Part shown: positions 38,718 to 52,615 of the stretch, one piece after another
Numbering within the stretch: the first letter of the stretch is position 1
Layout: every line of letters begins with the position of its first letter
NCBI GenBank assembly: GCA_947685225.1
Contig: CANTUV010000007.1
Span: forward strand, 10,126,501 to 10,190,500
From: Garcia nutans
Taxonomy: Eukaryota; Streptophyta; Magnoliopsida; Malpighiales; Euphorbiaceae
DNA: 64,000 nucleotides
Direction of reading: 5' to 3'
Made by a program: the position numbers and the translations under genes
Notes under the pieces: model-generated
Seen by the model: the letters and a program-made list of their open reading frames with translations, nothing else
The model's database searches: none
What the model was told of the DNA's origin: nothing

Positions 38718-41700
38718 ATTTAATACAAAATTATTAATCTATATATAATTTAATAGCTAATATTTATTTCATCTCAAATTGATAATCATATTTTTTATTT
38801 TATAAGAATTAAAAATTTTAATTATTTTTATTAGAAATATTTTCTTATCATATTATTGTCTTATTTTAATATAAAATATATTTATTAAATATGTTAAATA
38901 AATAGTAATATATAAAGATATATTAGAGATTTAATATACTATTAAAATAATATGTTATAATTTAGGATAAATGAAAAAGAAAAATATGTCTAACAATATA
39001 GGAAGCCGAGAGTATTATCTTAAAACTAGATAAAAGGTTAAAGTTTTGGATCCGAACGCCGATACTCTTCAGTAGTATTAATTAATAAATGTATATTCTT
39101 TTTTTTTTTTGGTATTCTTAAATAATATCTTTTAAAAAAAATTCTTCATTTTTGTGTCACTTCAACGGCTAACTGATTAACAATAGTAATATTAATAGTA
39201 TCTATAGTAAACAAATTTTCATTTAAAAGACTTTTCTTAATCATGACCATCAAATTAAACTGTAATAGCTTGTAAATAAATAAAATAAGTGAATAATTAT
39301 GAAAAATAAAATTTTAATAGTAATGTAATAATTATAAATATATATATAATAAATAAAATAAAATAATAACAATAATAAAATGAGTTATGATAAAAATAAT
39401 TGATAAATATAGCAGATAAAAGAAAATAGTGATTGATGATGCTTTAAAATAAAAACAAAAATTTTAATAATTAAAGTTAAGCAATTATTTTAGTAGGTAA
39501 TTATGGTGTTGATTTATTTGTGAGAGAGTTTATTAAATAAGAAAGAAGAAAAAATGAGACTGAGAGAGAGCAAAATGAGACTGAGAGAGAGACACTCTGA
39601 GTTTTAAACAAAAGAGAAAATTTGGTCTGAAATTTTGAAAATAGCAAAGAGGGAGAGGGAGAGAAATTTAGAGTAGTAAAATTTTTCAACTTCATTCGTC
39701 GTCTTTCAGCCGTCTTCGATCGATATGCGCCGACCACCGTATAACTACATTTGACGTGCTTTCCAACGGTATTCAAACCGCTGTGAATAGCTGCCGGAGC
39801 AAGTTGCACACGCCGTCCAAAGAGGTCACCGGAGCTCTTGTCTGCATAAATTTTTGACTAACTTTTTGACCATTTATTGATCTCTTTTTTCGATCATTCG
39901 GATATTTTTGAAACCCTCTCTTTATAAGTTTCGATTTAATATCTTATTTGCTAATTTATAATAATTATTTAGTAAATGCATAAATAGTAATTGAAAATTA
40001 ATATATATATAATTAAAATAATTGATAATTAATTTAAAATTATAATTAAAATTAAAATTAATAATTATAAATATGAAACTAAAATTTAATTAGTGAGTTA
40101 CTGAGATGAATTAATTTTTTATTACCAGTTAGTTATTTATTTAGAATTATTTATTTTATTAATTGATTTAGATAAATTATTTGCTAGTTTAAAAAAATTA
40201 GTTATTATTTATTTATAAAATTAATTAAGTAGTTGCAACTAAAATGAAAAATTAAAATAATGAAGACAATTAGAAAATAATTATATATACTTGAGAAATT
40301 TTGTTAATATATATATAGTTGTTATAAATTGATTAATTATTGAAATTTGAAGGCAGTGTATATATATGTATATCAACTTTAGAATAAAAATATTTATAAT
40401 TAAAATAAGTTTAATAAAAAAATTGAAGTTTAGATTTTATTTATAAAATTACAAAATAAATTAATTGTATTTAAATATGAGTGTATAAATAAATATATGT
40501 ATAGATTTAATAAATTAATTGTAAGGCAATAAATAAATAGTATGTTAATTTATTTTTATTAAATACTACTATTAAATTATATTTCATTTAAGAGAATTAT
40601 TTACAAATTGAATTTAATTAATTAAATTAATTATAAATTAAATTGAATTAGTTAATTATTAAATAATCAAATTAATTGATAATTATGTTGTATTTAGAAA
40701 TTTATAAAATTAAATATTTTATTAAAGTTATATTATTATAAATATATTAGTTAAATTATTATTATTTTTATTTAAGAATGGATAATAATAATTGTTAAAA
40801 TGTAATTAATGCTAAGTAGTATTTAAATATTAATATTGTTATGATTGTAGAAATAAAATATTATTACTAAATTTATTATTATAATTAATAATTATGAATT
40901 TTAGTATAATCATAACTACAACTATCAATATATTAAATCTAGTATTTTTAAGTCCATTATAGATCTATTTCAATAGTTAGGATTGTTATTATTATTACTA
41001 ATATCATTTGATAATAGATCTAATATAAAATCATTAGATTGAAATAATGATAATCAAATAAATATTTTAGTCATGTAAACAGCATTACTATTTTAATTAT
41101 TAAAATTATTGGCTTTATTATAAGTAATTATTATAAAATAAAAATAAAGTATTAAAAAGTAAATAAATTATATACTATTATTATTATTACTACTACTATT
41201 AAATTTAATATAAATCTTTATAGTTAAAATAAAAGTAATTAAGTAATTATTTTAATAAAAAAAATTATTCAAATAATGTTGTCAATTAAGTAAATGGTAT
41301 TAATAATATTATTGTCATTATTAGTATTATTATTTTTAATATTTTAAAAATATAACAAAATAAAGAAATTTAAGTAAATAATATTATTGTTATTTTAAAT
41401 AAATTCTTTACTACATATATATATTGTTATTATTATTATTTATCACAAACTAAATTTTGAAAATTTAGAATATATATATATATATATATAAATTAATTTA
41501 CTGCAGTATTAGAGACTTAACTATTATATAATTAAATTAATTAATTAATAAATAAATAGTATCAAATATAAATAAATTATTAAAATAAATTAAAATAACA
41601 TAATTTAATTGTATATTTTGATATTTAAAATACATTGAGTTGAGTTATTAAAAATATTATTGTTAAAAAATTTAAAAGAGCTAGTGAGTTTAACAAATTG

Positions 41701-42822
41701 AGAAAATATTCATTAAAGTATTACTCTGAAAAAAAAACTAAAAAAAATTCAAATTTACGCTAATACCTTGTCGATACTTCGCTAGAATTTAAGGACCGTA
41801 ACCATATATTATTTTCAAAACATATATTTATAATAGCTAGAGTATACTTTAAATTAAATAACATTCTTATATTATTTTAGGAGCAAACCCAGTTGAAATC
41901 GTAGAGCATCAAAATGATTCTATTGATTAAGCAAGTATCGTATTTTATCCAGATAAGTGGATAAATATGTAACATTGAATTTCAAAAGTATTATATATAT
42001 ATATATGATTTCAAGAGAAATAATTTATAAATTTAAAGTGATGATTTATTCGTATTATTCTGAAAATTAAGAAATGCTTAAAACTGATGTTTAAAATTTC
42101 ATTTTATTTATCCAGCTTATTAATGATGGTATATGCAATTACTTATATAAATATATAATTAAATTTTATTTGTTATTTCTTATTACATATTTATTTATTT
42201 ACTAAATAGTTGGACTCACCTATTAAAATATAAATATTTTCAAATACAGTTGGAGTATAACTTAATAAATTTTTTTCAATTTCATTCTATCAGCATGTAG
42301 AAAATATTGAGCCAATAAAATTATTTCTAGTAATATCTAAAGTTATTGTATGTAATTATTTGTATGAATAATATTTTTATGTATTTATTAAAGAAAATAT
42401 GGATTTGTATAATAATATTATATTCATAAGTATAAGAAAAATTTTAAATATCCATATTATAAATGGATATTTGTAGTAAATTTTAAATAATGAGATTTTA
42501 TAAAAGAAATTTAGTAGAGACATTATAAATTTATTTATTAAGTCTACTCTTAAAATGAAGAGAAATTGAAGAAATTCAAATTGAGTAATTGATTTGATAA
42601 TGATATAATAATATTATTTACTAATTAATTATTGCAAGAGACGCATTCAAATATACAAATTAGAAAATTTCACGGCTTTGTATGTCAACTCTTCACTGTT
42701 TTTTTTTTAAACTATAATTATCAGCATCGGTTTTTGTCAACTATATCACATATCTCATCAATTCATACATATATTAATCAATTAATTTAAAGTTGTGGTT
42801 TCCAAATAAAACATACCCTTAT

Positions 42823-42927
42823 TATATAAAATATTAATCTTTGAAAGCTCATTACCACCTTCCTCGTAGAATTTATCTTTGAAACTTCTCTCCTCTCTCT
42901 CTCTCTCTATCTCTCTCTCTCTGTCTG
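42823..42927 (+). promoter_or_regulatory. Probable core promoter and leader of the KAT3-like gene
   Basis: TATATAAA at 42,823-42,830 lies about 105 bp before the start codon. It is followed by a (CT)n-rich leader at 42,890-42,927, a Y-patch/CT-leader arrangement common in plant promoters. The transcription start would be near 42,855. Confidence 0.55.
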
Positions 42928-42934
42928 TGAGAAA

Positions 42935-45900
42935 ATGGCAGAAAGAACGCCGTCAGCGCCGTTGCCATGGCTGTTTCGAAGGCGGTCAAGCAGTGAAATG
43001 ATGAAGAATTTGGCCTCAGTTTCAAGCAGTCTTTTACCTGCTTTTGGGACCATTATCGATGAAGGTCAACTGCAGCTTAAGAAATATGTCATCGCTCCCC
43101 ATGATCGTAGATACAGGTCTTTTCTTATCTTTTTTATTATTATTATTGCTTTTATTTAATAAGTTTTACTTTGAACTTGAATTTTTGACTTTACAGTCTT
43201 AATGACAAATGAATACTGTTCTTAATGCATATTTAGATTGATGAACTGATATATATATATATATATATATAAATGCTAAGCATCCTGAAAAACTCGCACA
43301 TATATAACTTCCTTTTAAGGATATGTGGAAAAAGTCGGCTGCACCTTATATATATATATCCACTAATTTTAATCTTAATATAAAGAATAAATGCACAAGA
43401 GATGGTATATTCATAGAACAGGTGGCCGGCCGGCAACATAGCCTTTCAACTTCATCAGATATGGTGTGGTTTGATTACATAAAATGATTTGCCATATTTT
43501 CATAGGATATGGTATAATTTAATTTTTTTTAATTCATTTTTACTTCCATTTATGAATGCTATAGTTTACCCTGAAATTATTTTTAAAACAATTGATTTAG
43601 TAGTTTTTGCGATTTTAAAATTTTGTCTGTCTAAAAATTCTTAACAAAATTTCTGAATTTTAAATATATTCCCCATTTTTTACCCTATAATTTTATAAAA
43701 TATCACAAAAAAAATAATTCGGTGCATCGAATGCTCTTGCTATGCATAAATCCAGAGAATAGTTAAAACCCATAAAATCTAATTTATGCCGTCTTTCTTT
43801 GTATTTGCAAGACATTATTTTTATAATTCGAACCCTTTATAAAATAACACAAAAAAATAAAAAAATTTAATTATACTATATTATATCATTTTTTTTAAAT
43901 ATGAAAAAAATACGTATAATACGATATAAGATCATGTCATACATTAGTAAATGGATTGATTTTAATTATTAATATACAAATACTAATTAATGCTTGCGGT
44001 AATCAAAATATATAAAATGTTAATAAAAAAAAGTAACAAAAAGAAAGTGCAGATGGTGGCAGATGTTCCTAGTGGTATTGGTAATATACTCAGCATGGGC
44101 ATCTCCGTTCGAGTTAGCATTCCAGAAGGCAGCAAACGCTGGATTATTGCCTGTCGATCTTGTCGTTGATGCTTTCTTCGCCGCTGATATTATCCTTACT
44201 TTCTTTGTCGCTTACTTGGACAAAACTACTTATCTTCTTGTTGATGATCACAAAAAAATTGCTGTCAGGTATCTCTACTATTTTTAATATTATTTATAAT
44301 CTACATAATTAATTCCAAAATTCATATTTTTTTAAAAAAAATAAAAATAAAAATTACCCTGATTTTTCAATATTTATATTTTTCTTTTTTATTTTTAATT
44401 AATAATTTAGTACCTTAACCTAATTGTAAAAATGATAAAATTAAGTTATTTTTATTTAATGTGGTATAAAGATGAAAATATTGTATAACACAAATAAATA
44501 CTAAAATATTAAAAAAAATATTTGATGTTGTGAATGTTTTAAAGCAACTATTATGTCAAGTTCAACTTTATTTATTTATTTGTTTATTTATTTATTATTA
44601 CTACTACTACTACTACTATTATTATTATAAACACACACACACACACACACACAATCTTATGAACAATATTATATTCAAATAAAATGAATATTACAGCCTC
44701 ATGAATAAAATTATCAATAAAAAGTATTACCGATTTTAAATAATAACTCTTATTTCAGATTTTAATTAACCATATTTCCCAAATTGTTAGCTGAATTAAG
44801 TTAAAGAGAAAAAAAAACTACTTCCTCTTTCAACTGAAGAAAACTCAGTTAACCCATTTATTTATTTATTTATTATTTGCAGGTACCTCACAAGCTTATG
44901 GTTCCCCATGGACGTAGCCTCAACTTTGCCATTTCAATCCATATACAGAATCTTCACCGGCAAATTGAAGCAAGGGGAAGCATTCAGTTTCCTCAACCTG
45001 CTTCGGCTATGGCGACTTAGACGTGTTAGTGAACTCTTCACAAGGTAAAAAAAAATTCACTCAGAAATAGCCTTTTTTGTCATGAATTCCAACATTTTTT
45101 TTCTAATCCAGGCTAGAAAAAGACACTCGCTTCAGCTATTTTTGGACAAGGTTGTTTAAACTAGTCAGTGTAAGAATTTTACTGTCATTAACTAATCAGT
45201 AAAAATTTCTCTCTAACACACTTCATGATCAGTTGACATCTGAGACAAACTTATCTTCAATGCAAGGCAGGTTACACTATTTGCAGTGCACTCAGCAGGA
45301 TGCTTCTATTACTGGCTGGCTGCCCATCATAAAATACCAGAAAATACATGGATTGGTGACAGAGTAAATGATTTCAAACATAGAAGCATCTGGCTAGGCT
45401 ACACCTACTCTATTTACTGGTCAATTGTCACCCTCACTACTGTTGGATATGGAGACTTACATGCAATAAATACAGGGGAGAAGATTTTCAATATGTTTTA
45501 CATGCTATTCAACATTGGTCTCACTGCTTATATAATCGGTAACATGACAAATCTCATAGTTCACAGTGCAGTTCGAACCTTTGCAATGGTAAATTCCCGC
45601 CTCTCGTGTAAATCTACTTTCATGCATAACTACTAGTGACTTAAAAACCCTTTCAATTCAAACTAAACTCAGCTTGATAAAAAAAAACCGACGCTCAAAA
45701 TTTACATTGAGCATATTGCATTGTCAAATTAATTCATTATTGAAACATTTCAAATCAACTCAATTTTGATTTCAATGAACCATTTACTGATATTGAACTA
45801 AAATTGAATAAGCTTGAATTTTTTTAATTTTTGTATTACTATTTTTCTTATGTAAAAACTTGATCACATTCATCAATCACTCGACTAATTTCGAACATCT

Positions 45901-48900
45901 GAAGACGGGTTACTTGTTTTGGCTTAGGCTAAGACTACACGAACTTGACTAACCCCAAGTCAATTTTGAACATCTTATATCCTACAAGCAGAGTTTGAGT
46001 AAATGCCCCAAATTCAAACGGTTATCATACCTCGTCTACCTCTCAATCTAAGCTAAAAAATCCCAGGAACTATAACTAGAAATTGCTGCTAATAATTATT
46101 GACTCGTAAAGTGGATAATGGTTTTTCAGAGGGATGCTATTAATGAGATGTTAAGATATGCAAGCAAGAATAGACTCCCAGAAGGCTTGAAAGCACAAAT
46201 CCTGGCACACATGCAACTCAAGTTCAAGACAGCAGAGTTACAGCAAGAAGAAGTGATAGAGGACCTACCAAAAGCAATAAGATCCAGCATAGCTCAGCAT
46301 CTATTTCGTAACACTGTTGAGAACACCTATTTAATCAAAGGAATCTCTGAAGACCTCATTACACAGCTGGTAAATATATTATTTTTCTCTCCATAACAAT
46401 CATATTACCTAATTGTAATTAAAAAGACATTGCATCAAATATTAAATAGTAATCATGGTAACAGTGGTAGTTATGATTAATGCATGCATCCAAAGTAATT
46501 GTGATTTCAGGCGTATGCTATTTTCTTTCTTCTTCAGGTATCAGAGATGAAAGCAGAATACTATCCACCCAGGGTTGAAATTATTTTACAAAATGAGATT
46601 CCAACAGATTTATACATTTTGGTATCTGGAGAAGTGGTATGGCCAATCTCCTTTTTCACAAGCAATTTTGTGTGATCCTGGATGCAAAACCTGAAGTGTA
46701 ATTCATTATTGCAGGAAGTGCTGACATACAGGAACGGAACAGAGCAGGTATTTACGAATATATGTATCTAAAAAAGATGGGACTTTGAGCACAATACAAT
46801 GTGATGCACTTTAAGTTTTTGCACTTCAAGTTTTTGCATGGCATAAACAGCAAGCCAATGTTATCAAAGAAACATTCTGCAAAACGAAAACAGAGAAAAA
46901 TACAGATAAAATAACCAAGGGGTCTCAGCTCTTGTTATTAATTGTTACAAGTTTCTGAGATTTTAAAGAAATACAACGCGGAGGCAGGTCAAATAAAGCC
47001 AAAATTCATCCTAGTGATGTGCAATTAACAAAACTTTCAACTTATTATTAAATGCATGTTCATAAAAGTTCTTCAGGTTTTGTTAAAACTAGGAGCTGCA
47101 GAAATGGCAGGAGAAATAGGAGTTATGTTCAACATCCCACAGCCTTTTACAGTGAGAACCAAGAGGCTTTCCCAGGTCATCAGAATGAGCCATCACCATT
47201 TCAAGCAAATGCTGCAGCCACAAAGTGAAGATGGAAAAACAATTATTTCCAACTTTGTTCAGGTTTAGAAAAATTATTTCACATGCTATACTAATCACAA
47301 TCACTTGCACTCTTTAATATTCAACTCCCAAGCTTAACTATTTGTTTATGCCAACTTTGTCTTCAGCATATAAAGGGATTAAGGCAAGAGATAGTAGAAG
47401 AAGTACCCTTTTTGATGGAATTTCTGGGTGACATGAATTTGGAGGTACATCCTCATCTTTAACTGATTGAACCAGAGTCAGAAAAATCATTTATTAAGAA
47501 GAAGAGATGTTAGCAGACCTATATGGCTGTCAAAAAGAAAGGTGTGATCTGCCAAAATTAGTTTTGTAAGATCAAAGAGACAATCCTAAGTTAGATCAAA
47601 GAGACAATCCTAAGTTTAATCAACGTTGCCAATATCGTTCTGATTTGCATAGTGGATTAATCCATTAGAATAGTATGCATATAGAACAGGATTATCTTGG
47701 TGTACCATTTTGGGTTTCTCAATGAAAATATATGAGAATATTATAGATGTGTAAAAGTATACAGGAAGAGGAAGAGAGAAAGAAAAAGAGGTGGGATGTT
47801 GCTAGGAAACGAGAATGAGAATTATTAATGATACAGCTTACTAAAAAAGAAAAGAGGGCAAGGACCACATACTTCCATACCTGTTTTGATTTGGAACTTT
47901 GACTTCACTTGCTAAACTAAAATGGCCAAGGATTTTAAACCAAGGGAAATTAATTTGGTAAGAATTTTAAAAGTCAACTATTATTTTCAAGTTCTTGAAA
48001 ATTGAAATTGCCTTAGAAATATGTAAAGAATTAGCCCTCCAAAAAATGCTTTACTTTCATACGAGATGGCACTGTGAAATTCATTCTGGCTGGTATGGAA
48101 GAATACTTAAAGCTGTATGGCACAAGGAGAGTATACATTCCATTCTTCCTTCAAATTGGTGTGTGTGTGTGTGTAATATTATTTGACAACAGTATATCTG
48201 ATCATCTAGTAGATTATTATCTATAAGTGTTATTTTCTGCTACTTGCAGCACACAGCAACAAATGAGGAGCTACAAAATTCTGCTGCACTAAATTATCAC
48301 ATGGATGCAAGTGCAGAAGGTAAAAACATGACATCTAGGACCTTGCACACTGATATTTAAAAGGATTCACGTGAAAAAAAAATTCCACATTATAGATGTA
48401 AATAAAAAAATACATGTGCCTGCACTCTTCCACGAACTAGTAGAACCTGGACAGAAAATTGTAATAATAGGTCGCTTCACTCTTATCAGACTGCAAGTGA
48501 TCTGTTTTGTCTAATTGGAAGACTTCAAATAATCCAAGAGGCAAGCAGACAATCCTTGCTGTAGATCAATAACAGGAAAGTACTCAAACCAAAGCCTATA
48601 CCTCTGTCAGGATAGCGAGAATAAAGGAGAAAAGGCATCCTTCATCGCAGAAGTAGCATTTCAAACTGAAGGAAAATAGTAACCAATCTAAGTTTCCATT
48701 TTGAAGATAGTTATTAGTTCTACTCCTTTCATCTTACTTCCCACCAAAATGATGTGAGAGTGTATGTGTCCAAGTTAGAAAGTTTTTGCGAGGAAAAAGA
48801 AGGACCATTCTCTTGGATACTGGCAAAGGGCTTCTCGTTTATTAATAACTATATACTATCATATTTATGATACATAAAACACAATTAATTAGGGAACTCA

Positions 48901-49675
48901 ATGTCATCAGATGGTGTTGTTACAGTAAAGGCAACATGTTGTTTTACCTAAGTCTGGCATCTACAACTTTTCTGCTTGACACAAGGACTATTTGGTTTCT
49001 CCAATGCAAAGAAACTTAGATTTCACTATAATGAGTTAACATGTTCTGTTAGCTATGTGTAAGATTCTAATAATAATTTTGCAGGAAGACAAGAAACTTC
49101 TAGTCCAATATCAAGCAAATATCCCATAAGGGTGATAATCCATGGGCATCATCCAAATGAAGGTACAACAGAAGGTGACACATCGGGAAAGCTCATACAT
49201 TTGCCTGATTCAATAGAAGATCTTTTCAGATTAGCAGGTACCACTATATTGCATAAGTTGATATTACTTTAACTAATATAGAGATATCAATGAATAACCT
49301 TAGCAAATATGAACATTATCTCATGCAATTAATGTACAATTGTGTCCCTATGACCTAAATTCTTAGAAGGTCCAGGAGCTCATGCATCATCAAGCTTACC
49401 TACTCATTGATCATTCCTAGCAGATTGAAGTATTGAACCCTCATATGATCTCACATTTATGTCTATGGACACAGAAAGAATATATATATAACGAATACAT
49501 AATGAGAGAGAGAATGGAAGAATGGAAGACCAGTATAATATACTGAATTTTGTTGAATTTGATGGATGCAGAAAAGAAGTTCGGCAGACAAGGAAAATCA
49601 ATTTTCATGGAGGATGGCTCAGAAGTGGAAGAACTGGAAGCATTAAGAGAGAATGATCACTTATTTATTTTTTGA
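42935..49675 (+). CDS. KAT3: Shaker-type K+ channel subunit KAT3/KC1-like, 632 aa, 13 exons
   Basis: Exons: 42935-43116, 44053-44268, 44883-45044, 45112-45169, 45271-45588, 46130-46369, 46538-46636, 46715-46747, 47077-47262, 47367-47444, 48250-48319, 49085-49237, 49572-49675; 1,899 nt, open to TGA. Six-TM channel: S1 near residues 62-80, the S3 region, and S4 around 167-187 (LRLWRLRRVSELF). The pore has TTVGYGD with GYGD at 265-268, followed by LHAINTGE. The C-linker is residues ~300-375, a cyclic-nucleotide-binding fold ~375-490, and a KHA domain 561-632. There is no ankyrin block, which separates it from AKT channels; pore and overall order best fit KAT3/KC1 rather than KAT1/2. In Arabidopsis KC1 is an electrically silent plasma-membrane subunit that joins AKT1/KAT channels and shifts their gating, so this protein is inferred to modulate K+ uptake. 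The ATG is the first after the CT leader, context GAAAATGG. Confidence 0.93.
43117..44052 (+). other. Intron 1 of the KAT3-like gene
   Basis: A 936-bp AT-rich intron splitting an Arg codon. It holds an (AT)n run at about 43,250-43,271 and nothing else recognisable. Confidence 0.7.
44632..44653. repeat. (AC)n microsatellite in KAT3-like intron 2
   Basis: About eleven AC units. They follow a run of ACT/ATT trinucleotides. Confidence 0.93.
47445..49084 (+). other. Introns 10 and 11 of the KAT3-like gene
   Basis: Two longish introns surround the 70-bp exon at 48,250-48,319. A 25-bp near-duplication (AGATCAAAGAGACAATCCTAAG, about 47,570-47,615) and a (GT)n run at 48,161-48,173 are the only structures seen. 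Confidence 0.6.
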
Positions 49676-49930
49676 AAGTTAAAACTGGTATTTTTACCAA
49701 CTTTCAGCATGTATATTATTTAGTTTTAAGTGATCCGTTTGAAAACTCGTATAAGTTTGAGATGTCTAGTATGTGACAGGGGGAAACATGCCCCATGTCA
49801 TTTCATTTGTTTATAAGTGTGCGTATACAAATACACAGTGCTAAAAGTATGCCTAGTCAAGCATAATAAATATGTATGTGAGAACTCAAACAACAAATAA
49901 TTAACAAAATTTTGAGCTTACAGTTCTTTA

Positions 49931-50910
49931 TCATCTATTGTTGAGCATCTCTAACACAGTGTAAGCAGCTTTCTCAAACCTAACCTTCTCCTCCTCCAAG
50001 ACTTTCTTTTTATCTAGGGCAGATTCTTTGCATTTCCCTATCTCTTCCATTATTCCAGCAGAGTTTTGATCAATTTCACTGTGGAGAGTTTACCGAGAAA
50101 AGAAATATGTGAGCATGATAGATACATGGAATAAAAGACAAAAGACACAGGTTAATAGAAGATATAAGTTGGCAAATTGTGCCGAAAGAAAAATCATAAT
50201 CCATGTGCTTTTATAGAGATTTGTCTATTCTGTAAAAGAATAATCCATGTAATTGTATGCATGAGAAAATGTGGGGGAACTATTACATAAATAGAACTCT
50301 CAGAACATTAATTTAATTGTCATTTCTGAAATTGGAACCGCTTATTAACTCACGCTATCATCTTAAGCATGTTCTCCATTGCCGTCTGGACCTGCTGTGA
50401 CATATCTGCAAGCAACTAATGAATTTGAGGCACCATTTTTTTCACATATCTGCAAACAATTATGTAGTAAAAAACCGAGAGCCATATATAAGAAATGAGA
50501 AAAGCACACATTCATATTCTTTCTCCCTTGTGATTTCTGATATATAAGTCAGAGATTCTATACATTTTAAGTAAATAACAATCGAAATGTGAAAAACGAT
50601 GTTTCGCTGCTGAAATCTCAAATATGAAAAAACCAAAAATCTAATCATTACTAGTAATTTGTCGTATAAATTTTGCTTAGCATCAATTACTTTCGAAAAT
50701 TTTCAAAAACGATCGTCGAATAGATAGCACTAACAACAAAAAATAGTACAAAAACAAAAATTGCATGATTGTGATTGAAGAGAGAAGTGTAATTAGCATA
50801 TGGTATGGAAATTAAAACGAACCGTAAAGGAGAGACGAGAGCTGAGACTCAGCTTCTGGAGAAGAGGTAAGAGCCTGAGCCAAGAGATCGGGTCCTGATC
50901 GTGCCGCCAT
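49931..50910 (-). CDS. Small conserved-looking coiled-coil protein, 95 aa, 3 exons
   Basis: Minus-strand exons 50,823-50,910, 50,354-50,405 and 49,931-50,078 total 288 nt. Introns are GT-AG, phases match, and the frame is open from ATG (MAARSGPDLLAQAL...) to TGA. The N-terminal ~30 residues are Ala/Ser-rich (EAESQLSSLLY). The rest is Lys/Glu-rich with heptad-like spacing (MSQQVQTAMENMLKMI; ALDKKKVLEEEKVRFEKAA), so a short coiled-coil or helical-hairpin protein is expected. There is no signal peptide or TM segment. I do not recognise the family; a small subunit of a larger complex is a guess from size and coiled coil only. It converges on the K+ channel gene with 255 bp between stop codons. 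A purine-rich 5' leader lies at 50,911-50,960. Confidence 0.75.
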
Positions 50911-52615
50911 TGATGAAGCTTTTGAAGCCTTTTTTTCTTCGGAGAGAGAGAAGTTGTGTGCAATTAGCGGGAGCGAGAGGTGAGGCTGTTCAAGTGTTTG
51001 CTTTTGCTTGAAGGCACCAATTTTTGTCGGTGAAATGACAGAAACACCCTTTCCTTAAGTGGGTTTTAGGACTGTGTTCGCTAATAAGTGGGTTCTCAAT
51101 TGGGCTATATTCAGAAGTTTCATTGTGAGTGGGCTGGGCTGACTTCTAATCTCTTATAGAAAAAATAGACCCTCTACAGTATTTTTTTAAATTTTTTATT
51201 TTTTTATTAAGAGTATTTTATTATTTTATTATAAACTCATTATAAACTGTATAAGATTTATAAACTCATTGTAAATTTTTTATAAATTAATAAAAATATA
51301 ATAGTTTGATAAATATTTTATAAATATAAAAATTATAAAATTATTTTTAATTTTTCTTAAATTTTTGTGAAATGCTCTCTCTTATCCTATCATGTAATTT
51401 TCATGCATAGGGTCAGATTAATTACATTAGGCAAAAATACTAAATATATCTCCAATTTATTTTTTTAAATACTCTCAAGTAAAATTAAATTAATTAAAGA
51501 ATATATTTTAGTTTTAATATTTCTAATTTGATTATTTCTATTTATATCTTACTCACCTAAATTACTATATACAACCATCTTAAATCTTAAAATCTTAAAA
51601 GTACTTCGATCTATTTGCTTATATCATTTTTTATTTTTTTAACTCTCAAATAATTTTTATCTCTCTACTCTAATTACATCGCACTCTTTTAATGTTTAAA
51701 GCTATAATATAAATATATATATATATATATATTATAAGTCTATTAAAGAGTTTAGATAAATATTTATAAGTATTTTAAAGCAATTTAAGTAAGGTTACGT
51801 TATTTTCATAGTAAGTTAGTTTTACAAAAATTGATTAAATAATTAAATATAGTAAGTTGTATATTATTGAATATTTTTAAACTATTTATCAAAATGTGAT
51901 CCAACAAAAGTAAATGTTTATCTTTGATTTGACAGACTAAAATTTAATTTAGGCTCTGAATATATTTTAATGTTTAGTTGAATGTGATGTAATATTAATT
52001 TTGTATAATTTTATCTCATTGAATGTAAAAATTAAAATTGAGTGTAATAATATAAAGGATATTAAAGTCTCTTTGTATGATATAATAATAAAGAAAATTA
52101 AATTTTAAATTTTGTAATATAAGTATATTCAGGGGCGAAATCAGAACACCAGTGAAGGGGGGCAAAATTTTCAAGTAAAAAAAAATACATACGAATTTAT
52201 ATTCAATCTTATTTTCATATTAAAAAATTAATACAAATAATTTGTATTAATATTTATATTCAATTTTATTTTTATATTAAATAATAAACTATTGAAATTT
52301 TTATTATTTTTATTTCAATATCTAAATTTTATTTTCAAAAATTACATAATATATATTATTTTTTAAATAATATTATATATATTTTGAGATATTTTAAAAA
52401 AAATATTTAAAATATTAATAATATAATTTGTATATAGTTTTATTAATAATATAATGTATTTAAAATAATTTGTATTTAAAATTTGTATTTAAAATATAAT
52501 TTGTATAATTTGTATTTAAAATATTAATAATATAATTTGTATTGATTAATAATATAATTTGTATATTATTAATATTTCTCAAAATATTTTAATACATATT
52601 ATAAATTTATATATA

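Larger units (their letters stand above)
36901..42820. other. AT-rich intergenic region between the two plus-strand genes
   Basis: About 5.9 kb of extremely AT-rich DNA rich in ATA, TTA and (AT)n runs (for example 37,334-37,360). Apart from the two SINE-like insertions, a 39-bp duplication and a GC-richer patch near 39,690-39,850, I see no gene and no coding relic. Confidence 0.75.
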
